From JAXMBN01 sp046349875 (GTDB lineage Bacteria; Planctomycetota; Planctomycetia; Pirellulales; Pirellulaceae): a stretch of 64,000 nt of DNA. Every line of letters begins with the position of its first letter. Positions within the stretch are counted from its first letter, which is position 1. Positions 34,013 to 44,100 of this stretch are shown in pieces. The notes beneath the pieces were generated by a model. That model did not search any database. It saw nothing but the letters and a program-made list of their open reading frames with translations, and had not been told where the DNA came from. The position numbers were made by a program, and so were the translations under genes. Where the stretch lies: positions 1 to 64,000 of the forward strand of contig JAXMBN010000015.1 in assembly GCA_046349875.1 (NCBI GenBank), in the 5' to 3' direction.

Positions 34013-35206
34013 ATGCGATTTCAATTGCGAAGTCTATTAGCGATGGCGATACTGTCGTTCGCCACTTCTTCCGTTTGGGCACAAGATGGCGATGTGGTCT
34101 TGGGTTGACTCTACAGGCAAATTCAAGGTTCAGGCCGAATTCGTACGCATGGATGGAACGAATGTCGTTTTGCGGAAAGCTGATGGCAATGAAATTGATT
34201 GCCTATGACAAGCTGAGCAACGAGCCAAACGCAGGCTCGCGAAAAGGCAAAAGCCCTCGCCAAGAAACCACTTCCTAAGAAGGACGCAACACCGACCGAC
34301 TCGAAGGGGGGCGACGGAAAAGCTACCAACAGCAAGGGATCTTCCAGTGAACCGACTCCATGCGGTACCCACACTGTCGAAGTTCTCGTCCAATGCCACC
34401 GCGCAATTCGTTGACCAAGTCGTGCAGGAGTTGAAGAAAGATAATCCTTTGGTCCTTTGGGATGCATTGCCTCCCAAGTATCAACAAGATGTGGAACAAC
34501 TTCTCACGACAGCTTCCACCAAGTTAGATCCAGGAACCTTTCGAACCATTCGCTTAACGCGAGACAACCTCATCAAAGTGCTTCGAACCAAGAAGAGTTT
34601 GTTCGTCGAAATGTTCAAAGCTGAAGCAACAACTAGGATCGACGGATATTTCCAAATCCTACGATCCTGGCCTGGAATTGTTGGAAGCCTATTTGGCACC
34701 CGAAATCCTAACTCCCGATCGATACAAATCGGGTAAGATTCGCGAGCTGCTTGGTAAGTATCTCGTCAATGTTGCGGCGAAGGGAAGGCCCTCGAAAAAG
34801 ACGCTCTGATAACAATAACCTTTCGCTCGCCATGGATCTCAATAAAGGACTTCCTTGCACGATTGACAAATGGGATCAGATTCCTGCAACGCTGAAAGTT
34901 GCTATGAAGATCAAGCGGAAGTCCTCCTCTTGTCCTCCAATTGGTCGACCGGACTGGTTGCCCAAGCCGATGGTGGAGAATTGGGAATCGCAAATCGCAG
35001 CAGCGCAGCAACAATTGGCGCAAATCACTCCCGATCAGGCCAAGCAAATTCATCAAAGCGTTGTGGGTGCGGTCGGATTGTTTGTCAATCCACAGATCGT
35101 TCAGTTGCAGAATGCAGGCTCGCAGTCCGAATTCGATGGATACATCGACGCGCTATTGGAAATGGGCAAGGGAAGCCTTGGTGGTGGATTGCCTACACCC
35201 AATTAG
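34013..35206 (+). pseudogene. decayed secreted SHD1-domain-type protein gene with many frameshifts
   Basis: The ATG at 34013 starts a clear signal peptide (MRFQLRSLLAMAILSFATSS, then VWAQ), then the frame breaks. The SHD1-like core WVDSTGKFKVQAEFVRM...LRKADGNEID is in the next frame (about 34102-34200), YDKLSNE in another, QTQAREKAKALAKK...SSSEPTP in another (to about 34360), FVDQVVQELKKDNPLVLWDALPPKYQQDVEQ in another (to about 34610), LELLEAYLAPEILTPDRYKSG...ELLGKYLVNVAAKG in another, and the end KPMVENWESQIAAAQQQLAQ...GKGSLGGGLPTPN in another (to 35206). At least six shifts are needed in 1.2 kb. SHD1 domains are common in planctomycete secreted proteins. This many lesions point to a pseudogene and not to sequencing error. 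Confidence 0.8.
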
Positions 35207-35251
35207 GAGAGAATGTCCAACGACTATGCGAGCGATAGGAAGGAACTTGGT

Positions 35252-36826
35252 ATGAATCATCGGTTAGGAATCGTCTTCGTACTTTGGGCCGCGATCGTAT
35301 CGCAAGTTTTTGGACAATCGAGCCCTCCCAACATCTTGTTTGCGATCGCCGACGATTGGGGATATGGCCATGCGTCGGCGTATGGTGCCAAGTGGGTTCA
35401 AACACCATCCTTTGATCGCGTGGCGAAGGATGGGATTTTATTTCGCAATGCGTTCACTCCGAATGCGAAATGTGCTCCTTCTCGCGCGTGTCTACTAACC
35501 GGTAGGAATTCCTGGCAACTTAAAGAAGCGGCCAATCATATCTGCTACTTTCCTGCTGAGTTCCGAGCTTGGCCAGAGGTGCTCGCCGAACGAGGCTGGT
35601 ATGTGGGGCATACAAGTAAAGGATGGGGGCCAGGTGTTGCCAAGGACGTTGATGGCAAGAACCGGAAAATGACGGGTGAGGCTTACAACCGAAAAGAGCT
35701 TACTCCTGCAACCTCAGGCATTGGCAAGAACGACTACGCATCGAATTTCGAGGATTTCCTCGCATCCGTACCCAACGATCGGTCTTGGTGCTTTTGGTAC
35801 GGGGCGATTGAACCGCATCGGAACTACGAATTTGGATCAGGTGTTGCCAAGGGAGGCAAGCGTCTAGAAGACATCGATCATGTTCCAGCCTATTGGCCTG
35901 ACAATGAGGTCGTTCGAAACGATATGCTCGACTACGCCATGGAAGTCGAGCATTTCGATCATCATCTAGGACGGATGCTCGATTTGCTGGAGCGCAAAGG
36001 GCTATTGCAAAACACTTTGGTCATCGTGACTTCCGATCATGGAATGCCATTTCCTCGATGCAAAGGAAATGCATACCCTGATTCCAACCATGTTCCTCTG
36101 GCGATGATGTACCCGAAAGGGATGGAGCATCGAGGTCGATCGGTGGAGGACTTTGTGAGCTTTATCGATATCGCGCCGACGTTGCTCGATTATGCTCGCA
36201 TCGGCTGGGGTGATACGGGCATGGCGCCGACTCCCGGACGAAGTCTACGGCCTATATTTGAATCTTCGCAGCAAGGGCAAGTGGATCCAAGTCGCGATTG
36301 TGTGCTGGTTGGGATGGAGCGTCATGACATTGGACGACCCAACGATGTTGGATATCCCATCCGAGGAATCGTGACACGCGACTATGTTTACCTGAAGAAC
36401 TTCGAACCAGATCGTTGGCCAGCCTGCAATCCAGAAACTGGTTATCTCAATTGCGATGCAGGTGAAACCAAGTCATTCATCTTGGATATGCGAAGGACGA
36501 TGGGCAGCAACTCATTCTGGCGTCTTTGTTTTGGAAAACGACCGACAGAGGAATTGTATCGCCGAGAATCCGATCAGGATTGTGTCATCAATATCGCATC
36601 GCAACCTGACATACTGAATATTCAGAACAAACTCCGTGAACGCATGGAGCAAATGCTGCGCGAACAACAAGATCCTCGCATCATGGGTAAAGGGAGAATA
36701 TTCGACGAGTACGTTCATGCCAATCCAGGGCACGTTCATTTTTATGAACGGTATATGCAAGGCGAGAAGCTCAAGACGGGATGGGTACGCGATACCGACT
36801 ACGAATCGATGCCCATCGATGACTAG
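35252..36826 (+). CDS. secreted sulfatase (heparan N-sulfatase-like)
   Basis: A 524-residue sulfatase from the ATG at 35252 (AGGAAGGAAC upstream), which gives a signal peptide MNHRLGIVFVLWAAIVSQVFG; an ATG at 35213 would hide it. The core shows NILFAIADDWGYGHASAYG (metal-binding Asp pair) and the formylglycine motif CAPSRACLLTG (Cys74), the residue that is oxidised for catalysis. Downstream IVTSDHGMPFPRCKGNAYP carries the second metal site. The overall pattern resembles the sulfamidase/S1_8 branch, but the sulfated substrate is not determinable. Planctomycetes are rich in such enzymes for marine and freshwater polysaccharides. It ends 8 bp from the end of the convergent photolyase gene. Confidence 0.93.
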   Translation: MNHRLGIVFVLWAAIVSQVFGQSSPPNILFAIADDWGYGHASAYGAKWVQTPSFDRVAKDGILFRNAFTPNAKCAPSRACLLTGRNSWQLKEAANHICYFPAEFRAWPEVLAERGWYVGHTSKGWGPGVAKDVDGKNRKMTGEAYNRKELTPATSGIGKNDYASNFEDFLASVPNDRSWCFWYGAIEPHRNYEFGSGVAKGGKRLEDIDHVPAYWPDNEVVRNDMLDYAMEVEHFDHHLGRMLDLLERKGLLQNTLVIVTSDHGMPFPRCKGNAYPDSNHVPLAMMYPKGMEHRGRSVEDFVSFIDIAPTLLDYARIGWGDTGMAPTPGRSLRPIFESSQQGQVDPSRDCVLVGMERHDIGRPNDVGYPIRGIVTRDYVYLKNFEPDRWPACNPETGYLNCDAGETKSFILDMRRTMGSNSFWRLCFGKRPTEELYRRESDQDCVINIASQPDILNIQNKLRERMEQMLREQQDPRIMGKGRIFDEYVHANPGHVHFYERYMQGEKLKTGWVRDTDYESMPIDD

Positions 36827-36834
36827 GGGATCGT

Positions 36835-38310
36835 TTATTGTAAGGACTTCAAGAAATCATCAGCGGTCCGATGAAAGGAGTCGACACGCGATCCCATCTT
36901 GTCGAGTTGCCTTACCATCATGGAGAGTCGCGGATTCTTCAGAAATCGTTCGCGATGCAAATCGATAAAGCGCCAGTAGAGAGCGTCCCAGATCTCGCAC
37001 CATGCCCCGCGCTTAAAATTGCTCATCCTCAACACGTAGCTCGAACCACTCATGTAAGGCTTGGTGGTAATCTTTCCTCCATCAGCATTTTGGCTCATTC
37101 CATAAACATTGGGAACCATAACCCAGTCGTAGGCATCGACGAACAATTCCATGAACCATTGGTATACCGCATGGGGTTGGATTTGACATAGAAACATAAA
37201 GTTTCCAAGAATCATCAATCGTTCGATGTGATGGCAGTACCCATATTGAAGCACGCGTCGGATTACTTGATCCACTGGATCGATGCCTGTCGTACCATCG
37301 TAAAATGCACTGGGAAGCGGACGCTGATGATCCCAGGCATTTTGCGTTCGCTGCATTCGGCCCATCGTTTGGTAGACGCCGCGAATGTATTCTCTCCAAC
37401 CCATGATTTGACGAATGAATCCTTCCGCAGAAGCTAACGATACTTCGTCTTCGCTATCCTGCACGCATTCAAAATGAAGAATCGCTTGCTCTAGAACTTG
37501 TTGTGGAGTCAGTAGTCCTATGTTCAACATCGGTGTTAGTACCGAGTGGAAAAGAAAGGTTTCCGTTTGTTGCATGGCGTCTTCGTATTGGCCGAAGGAT
37601 TGAAAACGCTCGTTGAAGAAGGTCTCCAGCCATTGTTCGGACAACTGGCGAGTCCAAGGGTAGAGCAGATTGGAGGAAGAGCCCCAAGCCTCGGGGAAGT
37701 GCGAGTCGACGTAGTGCTTTGCTTCCGTGGCAAAGCGATCTTGCTTGGGAAGGGTTAGTTCAGGTATTGGCGTGCCCTTGGGAATCTTTTTTCGATTCTC
37801 GACATCGAAGCTCCATTTGCCACCTCTCGGGGCACCGTCCTCGATCAGAATATCGTGCCTCTTTCGTTGCTCAATGTAGAACTCGGTAAAGAAGAGTCGA
37901 TTTTTGCGTTGAGCAAAGTGAGCAAATTGTTCCGAGGGACACAGGAAGTTTTCATCGGCATTCAAGTGAAGGTTGATCCGAAACCGTTTGGCACCGGCCA
38001 CCATGCGCCTCTGGAGCCAATCATCGGATGGGTCGATCGCTATTGCGTCGGTGATACCCTCGCGAGCCAAGATCGAGAATAGATCTTCAGTACGGTCGAG
38101 TTCATGGAATTCGAAATAGCGGACCGATCGACCAGAATCGACAAGTTGTGCCCGACATGCTTGCATGGAAGCTCGATGCAGCATGAGTTTTTGCCGATGG
38201 AAACGATACTGCGAGAAGAACAACGGATCTTCTACCAAATAGTAACGCTCGTTTGCACATGGGTTCCGGGCAAGGGAAAGTTGATGTGGATAAACGAGCG
38301 TTGCTTTCAA
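36835..38310 (-). CDS. cryptochrome/photolyase-related protein (PhrB/DPRP type) with iron-sulfur cysteines not conserved
   Basis: A 491-residue member of the deoxyribodipyrimidine photolyase-related family, which repairs UV lesions with FAD. I place the start at TTG 38310 (KATLVYPHQLSLARNP, as in the family), with TAGGAT 8 nt upstream overlapping the nitroreductase stop; the frame is open to 38442 but would overlap that gene. Visible: EDPLFFSQYRFHRQKLMLHRASM, SAEGFIRQIMGWREYIRGVY, YCHHIERLMILGNFMFL, DAYDWVMVPNVYGMSQNADGG and SSYVLRMSNFKRGAWCEIWDALYW. In PhrB the last segment carries a CxxC and a further Cys for a [4Fe-4S] cluster; here the loop is short and only one Cys remains. Confidence 0.88.
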   Translation of the reverse strand: MKATLVYPHQLSLARNPCANERYYLVEDPLFFSQYRFHRQKLMLHRASMQACRAQLVDSGRSVRYFEFHELDRTEDLFSILAREGITDAIAIDPSDDWLQRRMVAGAKRFRINLHLNADENFLCPSEQFAHFAQRKNRLFFTEFYIEQRKRHDILIEDGAPRGGKWSFDVENRKKIPKGTPIPELTLPKQDRFATEAKHYVDSHFPEAWGSSSNLLYPWTRQLSEQWLETFFNERFQSFGQYEDAMQQTETFLFHSVLTPMLNIGLLTPQQVLEQAILHFECVQDSEDEVSLASAEGFIRQIMGWREYIRGVYQTMGRMQRTQNAWDHQRPLPSAFYDGTTGIDPVDQVIRRVLQYGYCHHIERLMILGNFMFLCQIQPHAVYQWFMELFVDAYDWVMVPNVYGMSQNADGGKITTKPYMSGSSYVLRMSNFKRGAWCEIWDALYWRFIDLHRERFLKNPRLSMMVRQLDKMGSRVDSFHRTADDFLKSLQ

Positions 38311-38320
38311 TGGTGTGATC

Positions 38321-38971
38321 CTAAAGATGGCGAATGACTTCGTCCTTGGAATATCGAACCTTGGGGAGAGACGCAAGCTTGTCGTTACTGGATCGATAAC
38401 CCGCAGCGACGACGACCGCTGATCGGTATTCTGTTCCAACAAGCTCTAGAATTTCATCGAACTTGGATGGTTCAAATCCTTCAATAGGGCATGTGTCGAT
38501 TCCCATCGAGGCTGCAACGGCCATGAACATTCCCAAGGCGATGTAGGCTTGTTTTGCCGTCCAGTGAGGTGTCGTCGAACCTTGGCTGAGGGTCGATACG
38601 AAACCCATCAGCATCCGCTCAAATCCAGCGAGTGCGGATCGGTCGATATTGCGTATCTTGGCGTTCTGATCGAGCCATCGATCGACATCATCAAAACTCA
38701 TCGAAATCTTGGAGCAGCAAACTACCAAGTGGGATGCGTCCGTAATTTGCGTTTGATTCCAAGCGTGTGGACGAAGTTGCTCTCGCAGGCTCGGTGATTC
38801 GATGACCAAAAATTGCCAAGGCTGAAAGCCATAGCTGGACGGGGCAAGGCGAAGAGTCTCCTCAAGAGCCACCCAATCCTTATCCGCAATTTTCTTGGAG
38901 GGGTCGAATACCTTGGTGGCATAACGCCAACGCATTTGTTCCAACACCGCTTCATTCGATTGAAAATCCAC
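38321..38971 (-). CDS. nitroreductase-family NAD(P)H-dependent oxidoreductase (NfsB-like)
   Basis: A 216-residue FMN-dependent flavoprotein. Family motifs: MRWRYATKVFDPSKKIADKDW at the start (FMN phosphate binding arginines), LRLAPSSYGFQPWQFLVIES, and the C-terminal CPIEGFEPSKFDEILEL with AVVVAAGYRSSND. These match the NfsB/YdgI group that reduces nitroaromatics, quinones or flavins. It lies 10 bp upstream of the photolyase-related gene on the same strand; the photolyase ribosome site overlaps this gene's stop, so they are probably co-translated, which could mean a role in supplying reduced flavin; this is inference. Confidence 0.9.
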   Translation of the reverse strand: MDFQSNEAVLEQMRWRYATKVFDPSKKIADKDWVALEETLRLAPSSYGFQPWQFLVIESPSLREQLRPHAWNQTQITDASHLVVCCSKISMSFDDVDRWLDQNAKIRNIDRSALAGFERMLMGFVSTLSQGSTTPHWTAKQAYIALGMFMAVAASMGIDTCPIEGFEPSKFDEILELVGTEYRSAVVVAAGYRSSNDKLASLPKVRYSKDEVIRHL

Positions 38972-39092
38972 ACTGAGCTCCTGAGTTCGATGATGAGAAC
39001 CTGCGCGCCCAAAAAAGCGCGATCTTCGAACAAGACATTTTAGAGAGGAGTCAAGTTTTTGTCGCGGAGGGGAAGGGGTACACCACTTTCCA

Positions 39093-40658
39093 TCAGGGGA
39101 GTTTGGGGACTAGCGGTTGGCCATTGCTTGGGTCGCGAGGCATCGCGGCCTTCTGTTCCCCGAGCATCACGACCATGCGCTCCATCATGGTTTGGAGCAT
39201 TCTCGGGTCGGTGGAAGCGCGATCTTGTTGTTCGAACGGATCCGAGGCGAGATGAAAAAGTTGATAGTGTTTTTGATCGGAGACATCGCTTGGAAAGTAG
39301 TGGTAAATCACTTTCCATTCCCCTTTGCGAAGCGTCGTAAAATAGTCGGTACGATGAGGGGCGTGCGGGTAGTGCATGAGGAATTCATCGGAGCGATTCG
39401 GATCGGGCTGCCCTTGCATCAAGGGCTTGAGATTCGTTCCATCGACCACATGCCCTTGAGGCAGGGTTTGGCCTGCAAGGGACAAGACCGTTGGAAAGAG
39501 ATCGTACACCACAGCCATCTGCGTTTGGATCGCACCAGTAGCGATCGGAAATGCCGCTTGATGGGGATTCTTGGGGTTCGGGTGGAGCCAGGCCGCGATG
39601 AAGGGGACTCGCATCCCTCCTTCGTAATGCGAACCTTTTTTGCCTCGCAAAGGTGCAGCGCATGCAACCTGATGCTGATGGCCCAAAGGTGCGTCTGAAC
39701 CATTATCACCGAGAAAGAAGAGTATTGTATTCTCGCCGCATCCCATTTGTTCGATCTTGTTCATGAGATCACCAAGCGACTTATCCATTCCTTCGATAAG
39801 CGTTGCGAACGCTTGGGCCTGTTTCGGCTTTTTGCTGTCGAGGTAATTGGGTGCGAAGCGAGGGTCTGAGTTGAAGGGAGCATGAACAGCGTACTGAGGG
39901 AAGTACAGAAAGAATGGTTTGCCATCGCGCTGAGATTGTTCGATATGTTTGCAAGCTTCGATCGTTAATGCTTCGGTTAAGAAGGTGTCCGATCCATGAT
40001 AGGCTTCCAAACCTTTGACACCATTAAACGAACCTTCGCCGGTCTTTGGGTCGATCTTGTTGAAATTCTCTTTGCCATAATAGCTCGCAGGCGCACCGTG
40101 CGCACCACCCGCGACGTTGATATCAAATCCGATGTTGAGTGGATTTTCTCCCTCAGACTTTTGCGGTCCGAAGTGTCCTTTCCCAACATGGATGGTTCGA
40201 TATCCCGCTTGTTGCATAGCCTTTGCTAAAGTAGTGCTCTGTCGATTGAGTCCCTTCCAATTCCAATCGGGAGGTCCCATCGGTCCCGCATTGTCTTCAG
40301 TGGGATTGATCCAATTCGTTGTTCGATGACGAGCAGCATTCTGCCCCGTCATGATCGAGATACGCGTCGGCGAACAAACGCTCATCGCGCAAAACTGATT
40401 GAATCGAATGCCACGCTGAGCCAACAATTCCATGTTGGGTGTTCGATAGAAATCATTCAATGGATAGCGTACGGGTTTCCCTTGTGGATCGGTCAGAAAG
40501 GGAAGCGATGTGTCCATGATTCCCATGTCGTCGACCAAGATCACGACGATATTGGGACGTGTTTCGTTGGCTTGCAAAGAAAAATTGCCGAAGAAAGTAG
40601 TCACGAAGATGAGTAACAAGCACCAGGGGCGGTTGGGTGTCATGATGATTGGATTCAC
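39093..40658 (-). CDS. secreted sulfatase (arylsulfatase-like)
   Basis: A 521-residue sulfatase with a signal peptide (PWCLLLIFVTTFFGNFSLQAN). It has NIVVILVDDMGIMD (metal-binding Asp pair) and the formylglycine motif CSPTRISIMTG (Cys95 from the first Met, or Cys90 from the Met at 40643). Further conserved parts are HVGKGHFG, PFFLYFPQYAVHAPF and ILFFLGDNGSDAPLG. The substrate cannot be told by eye; the type differs from the sulfatase at 35252 (CSPTR instead of CAPSR, different C-terminus). It is divergent from the large macroglobulin-like gene across a 450-bp gap. Confidence 0.93.
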   Translation of the reverse strand: MNPIIMTPNRPWCLLLIFVTTFFGNFSLQANETRPNIVVILVDDMGIMDTSLPFLTDPQGKPVRYPLNDFYRTPNMELLAQRGIRFNQFCAMSVCSPTRISIMTGQNAARHRTTNWINPTEDNAGPMGPPDWNWKGLNRQSTTLAKAMQQAGYRTIHVGKGHFGPQKSEGENPLNIGFDINVAGGAHGAPASYYGKENFNKIDPKTGEGSFNGVKGLEAYHGSDTFLTEALTIEACKHIEQSQRDGKPFFLYFPQYAVHAPFNSDPRFAPNYLDSKKPKQAQAFATLIEGMDKSLGDLMNKIEQMGCGENTILFFLGDNGSDAPLGHQHQVACAAPLRGKKGSHYEGGMRVPFIAAWLHPNPKNPHQAAFPIATGAIQTQMAVVYDLFPTVLSLAGQTLPQGHVVDGTNLKPLMQGQPDPNRSDEFLMHYPHAPHRTDYFTTLRKGEWKVIYHYFPSDVSDQKHYQLFHLASDPFEQQDRASTDPRMLQTMMERMVVMLGEQKAAMPRDPSNGQPLVPKLP

Positions 40659-41111
40659 TGGGAGGGAATGGTTGGATCCATCGCGGAGAACGGGTGAGAT
40701 TTCATTTTAGAGGATGCGCGATTCCGTGGGGGAACGGACAGTGCTCATTTTTGCAGCGGAATACAAATCACCCAAGCTTTCCCTGAGGCAGCCATAGACG
40801 TCACCGCCCGCGCGACCCATCGGATCGGTTCGCCAAGTTGATCGGAATTTCCGCAGGATTTCGTGGTTCAAGGATGGGTGGGCTAGATTTGGAAATGGAG
40901 TTGGCAAACCACTCTGGCAAGGCCAAATACCCGAAGACGGGTCGGGACATCCAAAGTGTGGTCATTTTTCGGGAACTGGCATTCAAACACCTTCGTCTAG
41001 GTGCCAGAGGCCGATACTCCATCGCCCCTTCAGGCACACATCGTTGCTGTGTTCCATGTCGAGCAGACTGCGATGCCTTGCATTCCGTTCTTTGAATTCA
41101 GGAACCTGTTT
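40659..41111. other. divergent intergenic region
   Basis: This 450-bp gap lies between two divergent starts (sulfatase and macroglobulin-like protein) and must hold both promoters. I found no convincing gene, repeat or clear -35/-10 pair. An open frame leads into the macroglobulin-like gene from 41001, but the ribosome site AGGAA at 41100-41104 and the signal peptide place the start at 41112. Confidence 0.6.
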
Positions 41112-44100
41112 ATGCGTCTCTTCATTGGCATGCGAGCATGGACCTTTGCCTTGTTGGTATTGGGAGCACAAACGACTCAGGCACAAGAGCATCGAATCGG
41201 GTTTCTCGAAAAGTTTGCGTTGGCTGAAGATCGCGCGAAGGTACTGCAAGAACTCATTCCTGGATCGGATGATTATTACTACTATCATTGCTTGCATCAT
41301 CAAGTAACGGGCAAGCTTGCAGAAGCTGAGTCGCTGCTTCAAGAATGGGCCATGAAAACGCCTCCTGGAGAACGATGGCAGCAATTGCATACGCGTCAAC
41401 GCATTTTGAGTTACGGAGTGGAACCTCAGAGGACGCTGGAATATCTTCGCAACGAATTGGGCCTCACTCTCGATCATGCGCCGCCTCAAGCGGATCGAGC
41501 TAAGGATTTGGCAACCCGTTTGGATCCATCGATCCTCGATTTTGATAAGCAGCTTCAGGCAGCATTCGTACGCGATCCCGGGCTGGGATCGATTGGCGAA
41601 GCAGGGCTGATCAGGCTCATGCAGAAGAACTTGCCCATCGATACCCTCCGAAGTCTGTTGCGGCATACAACGCGGGTCGATCTCACGGGCCTTATTCCCT
41701 TGATTGAGAAAGAGCTTCAGGCTGAAGGCAGTGCTGGATGGGGTGCTATACCCATCCATCAGCAATTGACGCTTGAGCAACGCATTCAGCTTGCGAAAGA
41801 TATGCCTCAGTTGCTGCAACATGATGGGTTCGTGCGTCAGCATCTCTTGCGCCTGTTGCCTGGTGATGACGAGGCAAGTGATCGGCCTCAAGTTCGACTT
41901 CAGCATCTGGAACGCTTGGAGGCCTTTACATCGAGTTTGCCTCCATCGATGAATAGCCTGAAGGCATTGGTCTTGTACCACCGATTAGCGTTGGATTTCA
42001 GCGAGAATCGTATGGATCGTGCGCGTTTCGAGAAATACATCAAGCTCCCTCGTAACGCTTCCTATTACAACGCCAAGTTTTTGGAATCTTCAACGGGCGG
42101 TTCAGTCGTCGATTTGAATGCAACCTATCTCGCCGAAACGTTGTTGTCTCCCATCGCCGATGATAGCGCTTTGGTGCGGAAATACTTGGAGGCGTTTCTG
42201 CAGAAAGAAGATTCGGTCAACGCATTCGCCGCATGGTTCGAGCGTAGTTTCCTTGAGCGTGTATGGATCGAGTCTAAGATCCTTTATGGCATTGGGCAGG
42301 CTTCCTCTTGGTACGCGAGGCTGAGCCCTCAGGTCCAAAGTGAGATCAAGGAAAGAGTCGAACTGCGGTTCGCCAATAGCGATCAAATCTACTTTAGTCC
42401 AAACGATCCCGTATCGTTGAAGGTAGATGTCAAGAACGTGCCGAAGTTGATCTATCGCATCTACCATATCAACCCTCGCAATGTTTACCGTAAGCAGAAT
42501 CGGGCTATTTCTACGGATATCGATCTCGATGGATTAGTAGCCAATTTCGAAGCGGTACAGGAATACAGCATTCCATCGGATCGACGTCACCGCGAGACCA
42601 TCGATCTTCCTCAATGCCAAGGACGCGGTGTTTGGGTTGTCGACCTGTTGGGAAGTGGTGTGCGAAGTCGAGCTCTCGTCATTAAAGGCCAACTTCAATC
42701 GACCGAAGTGCTCACCGATGCGGGCCACGAGTTTCACGTTTACAACGATGACGGCAAGTTGGTGACGGACGCTTCGGTGGAAATGGGGAATCGAGTTTTT
42801 ACGGCCGACAAAGATGGGGCCATTCTCGTTCCGTATGGTGAAGAAGATCGATCGACTTCGATCCTTCTACTCGATGGTATGTCAGCCACGCAGGACACGT
42901 TCTTTCATCGGAAGGAGACGTATCGCCTGGAGATGGGCGTACTTCTCGAATCGCAGAACTTGATTGGAGGTTCGAAGGGCACCCTTCTGATTCGACCACA
43001 ACTGCTTTGTCAAAACCGGCCCGTGCCCAACCAAAATCTTCAAGAGGTGTCGTTGACGATTACGACGACCGATCAAGAGGGCATTATGACCAAGCAGGTG
43101 GTTCGGCCCTTCGAGCTTCGGTTGGACGAAGAGACTCCTCATTCGTTCCTGGTGCCCCAGCGGTTGCGTTCGGTAGAAGTACAATTGTCCGGGAAAATTG
43201 TATTGGCCAGCCGTCAAACCCTTGAGAGTTTGGAAACACGTAAGACGGTTTTGGTGAATCAAACCGAATCGACATTGCAACTTTCCGATTTCTTCCTCGT
43301 TCAACATGATCGAGGTTATACGTTGCAGCTTCGTGGACGAAATGGCGAAGCTTATGGCAAATTGCCCGTTGCCATCAAGATCCAACTTTCCTCGCTTAGC
43401 AATCCCATCGATGTAACGCTTGCGACCGACGTCCAAGGTGAAATCGATCTCGGAAAACTCGACCATGTGGAGTCGATTCAATGTTCGGCAGACCGTGTAC
43501 CGAGTCGCCAGTTTGTCCTTCATCGTGATTCGGTCGATTGGCCTAAGCAATTGCACGTGGTTGAAGGGACCGAAGTCACGCTTCCATGGTTGCACGGTGA
43601 CCATCTTTTGGGATCCGCCGAGTTGAGTCTTCTAGAATTGAGATCGGGGCATGTGTGCGCTTCATGGAAGGATCGAATCGAGAAAAAAGGGAATCAGATC
43701 GTTGTCAGCAAACTTCCGCCTGGAACGTACTTCTTGACCGATCGTGTGGGTGGAAACGCTGTTGAAATTCGCGTCGCTCAAGGGCAGATCGACAACGGTT
43801 TTATCGTTGGGAATCGCCAGATCTTGGAAGTGAGCGAATACGTTCCCGTGATGGTTACCGGCATTGAGCAAACTCAAGATGCAATTCAATTGCAATTGGC
43901 AAATGTCGATCGGTTCACTCGCGTTCATTTTGTGATGACGCCATTTGCGAGGGAAGAGTCAACCTTTGGGCGCTTTCAAGCATGGACGTATCCCGGACTT
44001 AGCCGCAAGACACATTCTCGGGTTCTGAGTTCTTTCGTTGATTCCTTACGCTTGGATGACGAGTACCAATACATTCTGCAGCGTCAATATGCGACGCACT

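Noticed and set aside
34347..35206. Two separate small genes at 34347-34736 and 34751-35206
   Set aside because: They read as consecutive pieces of one frameshifted SHD1-type gene.
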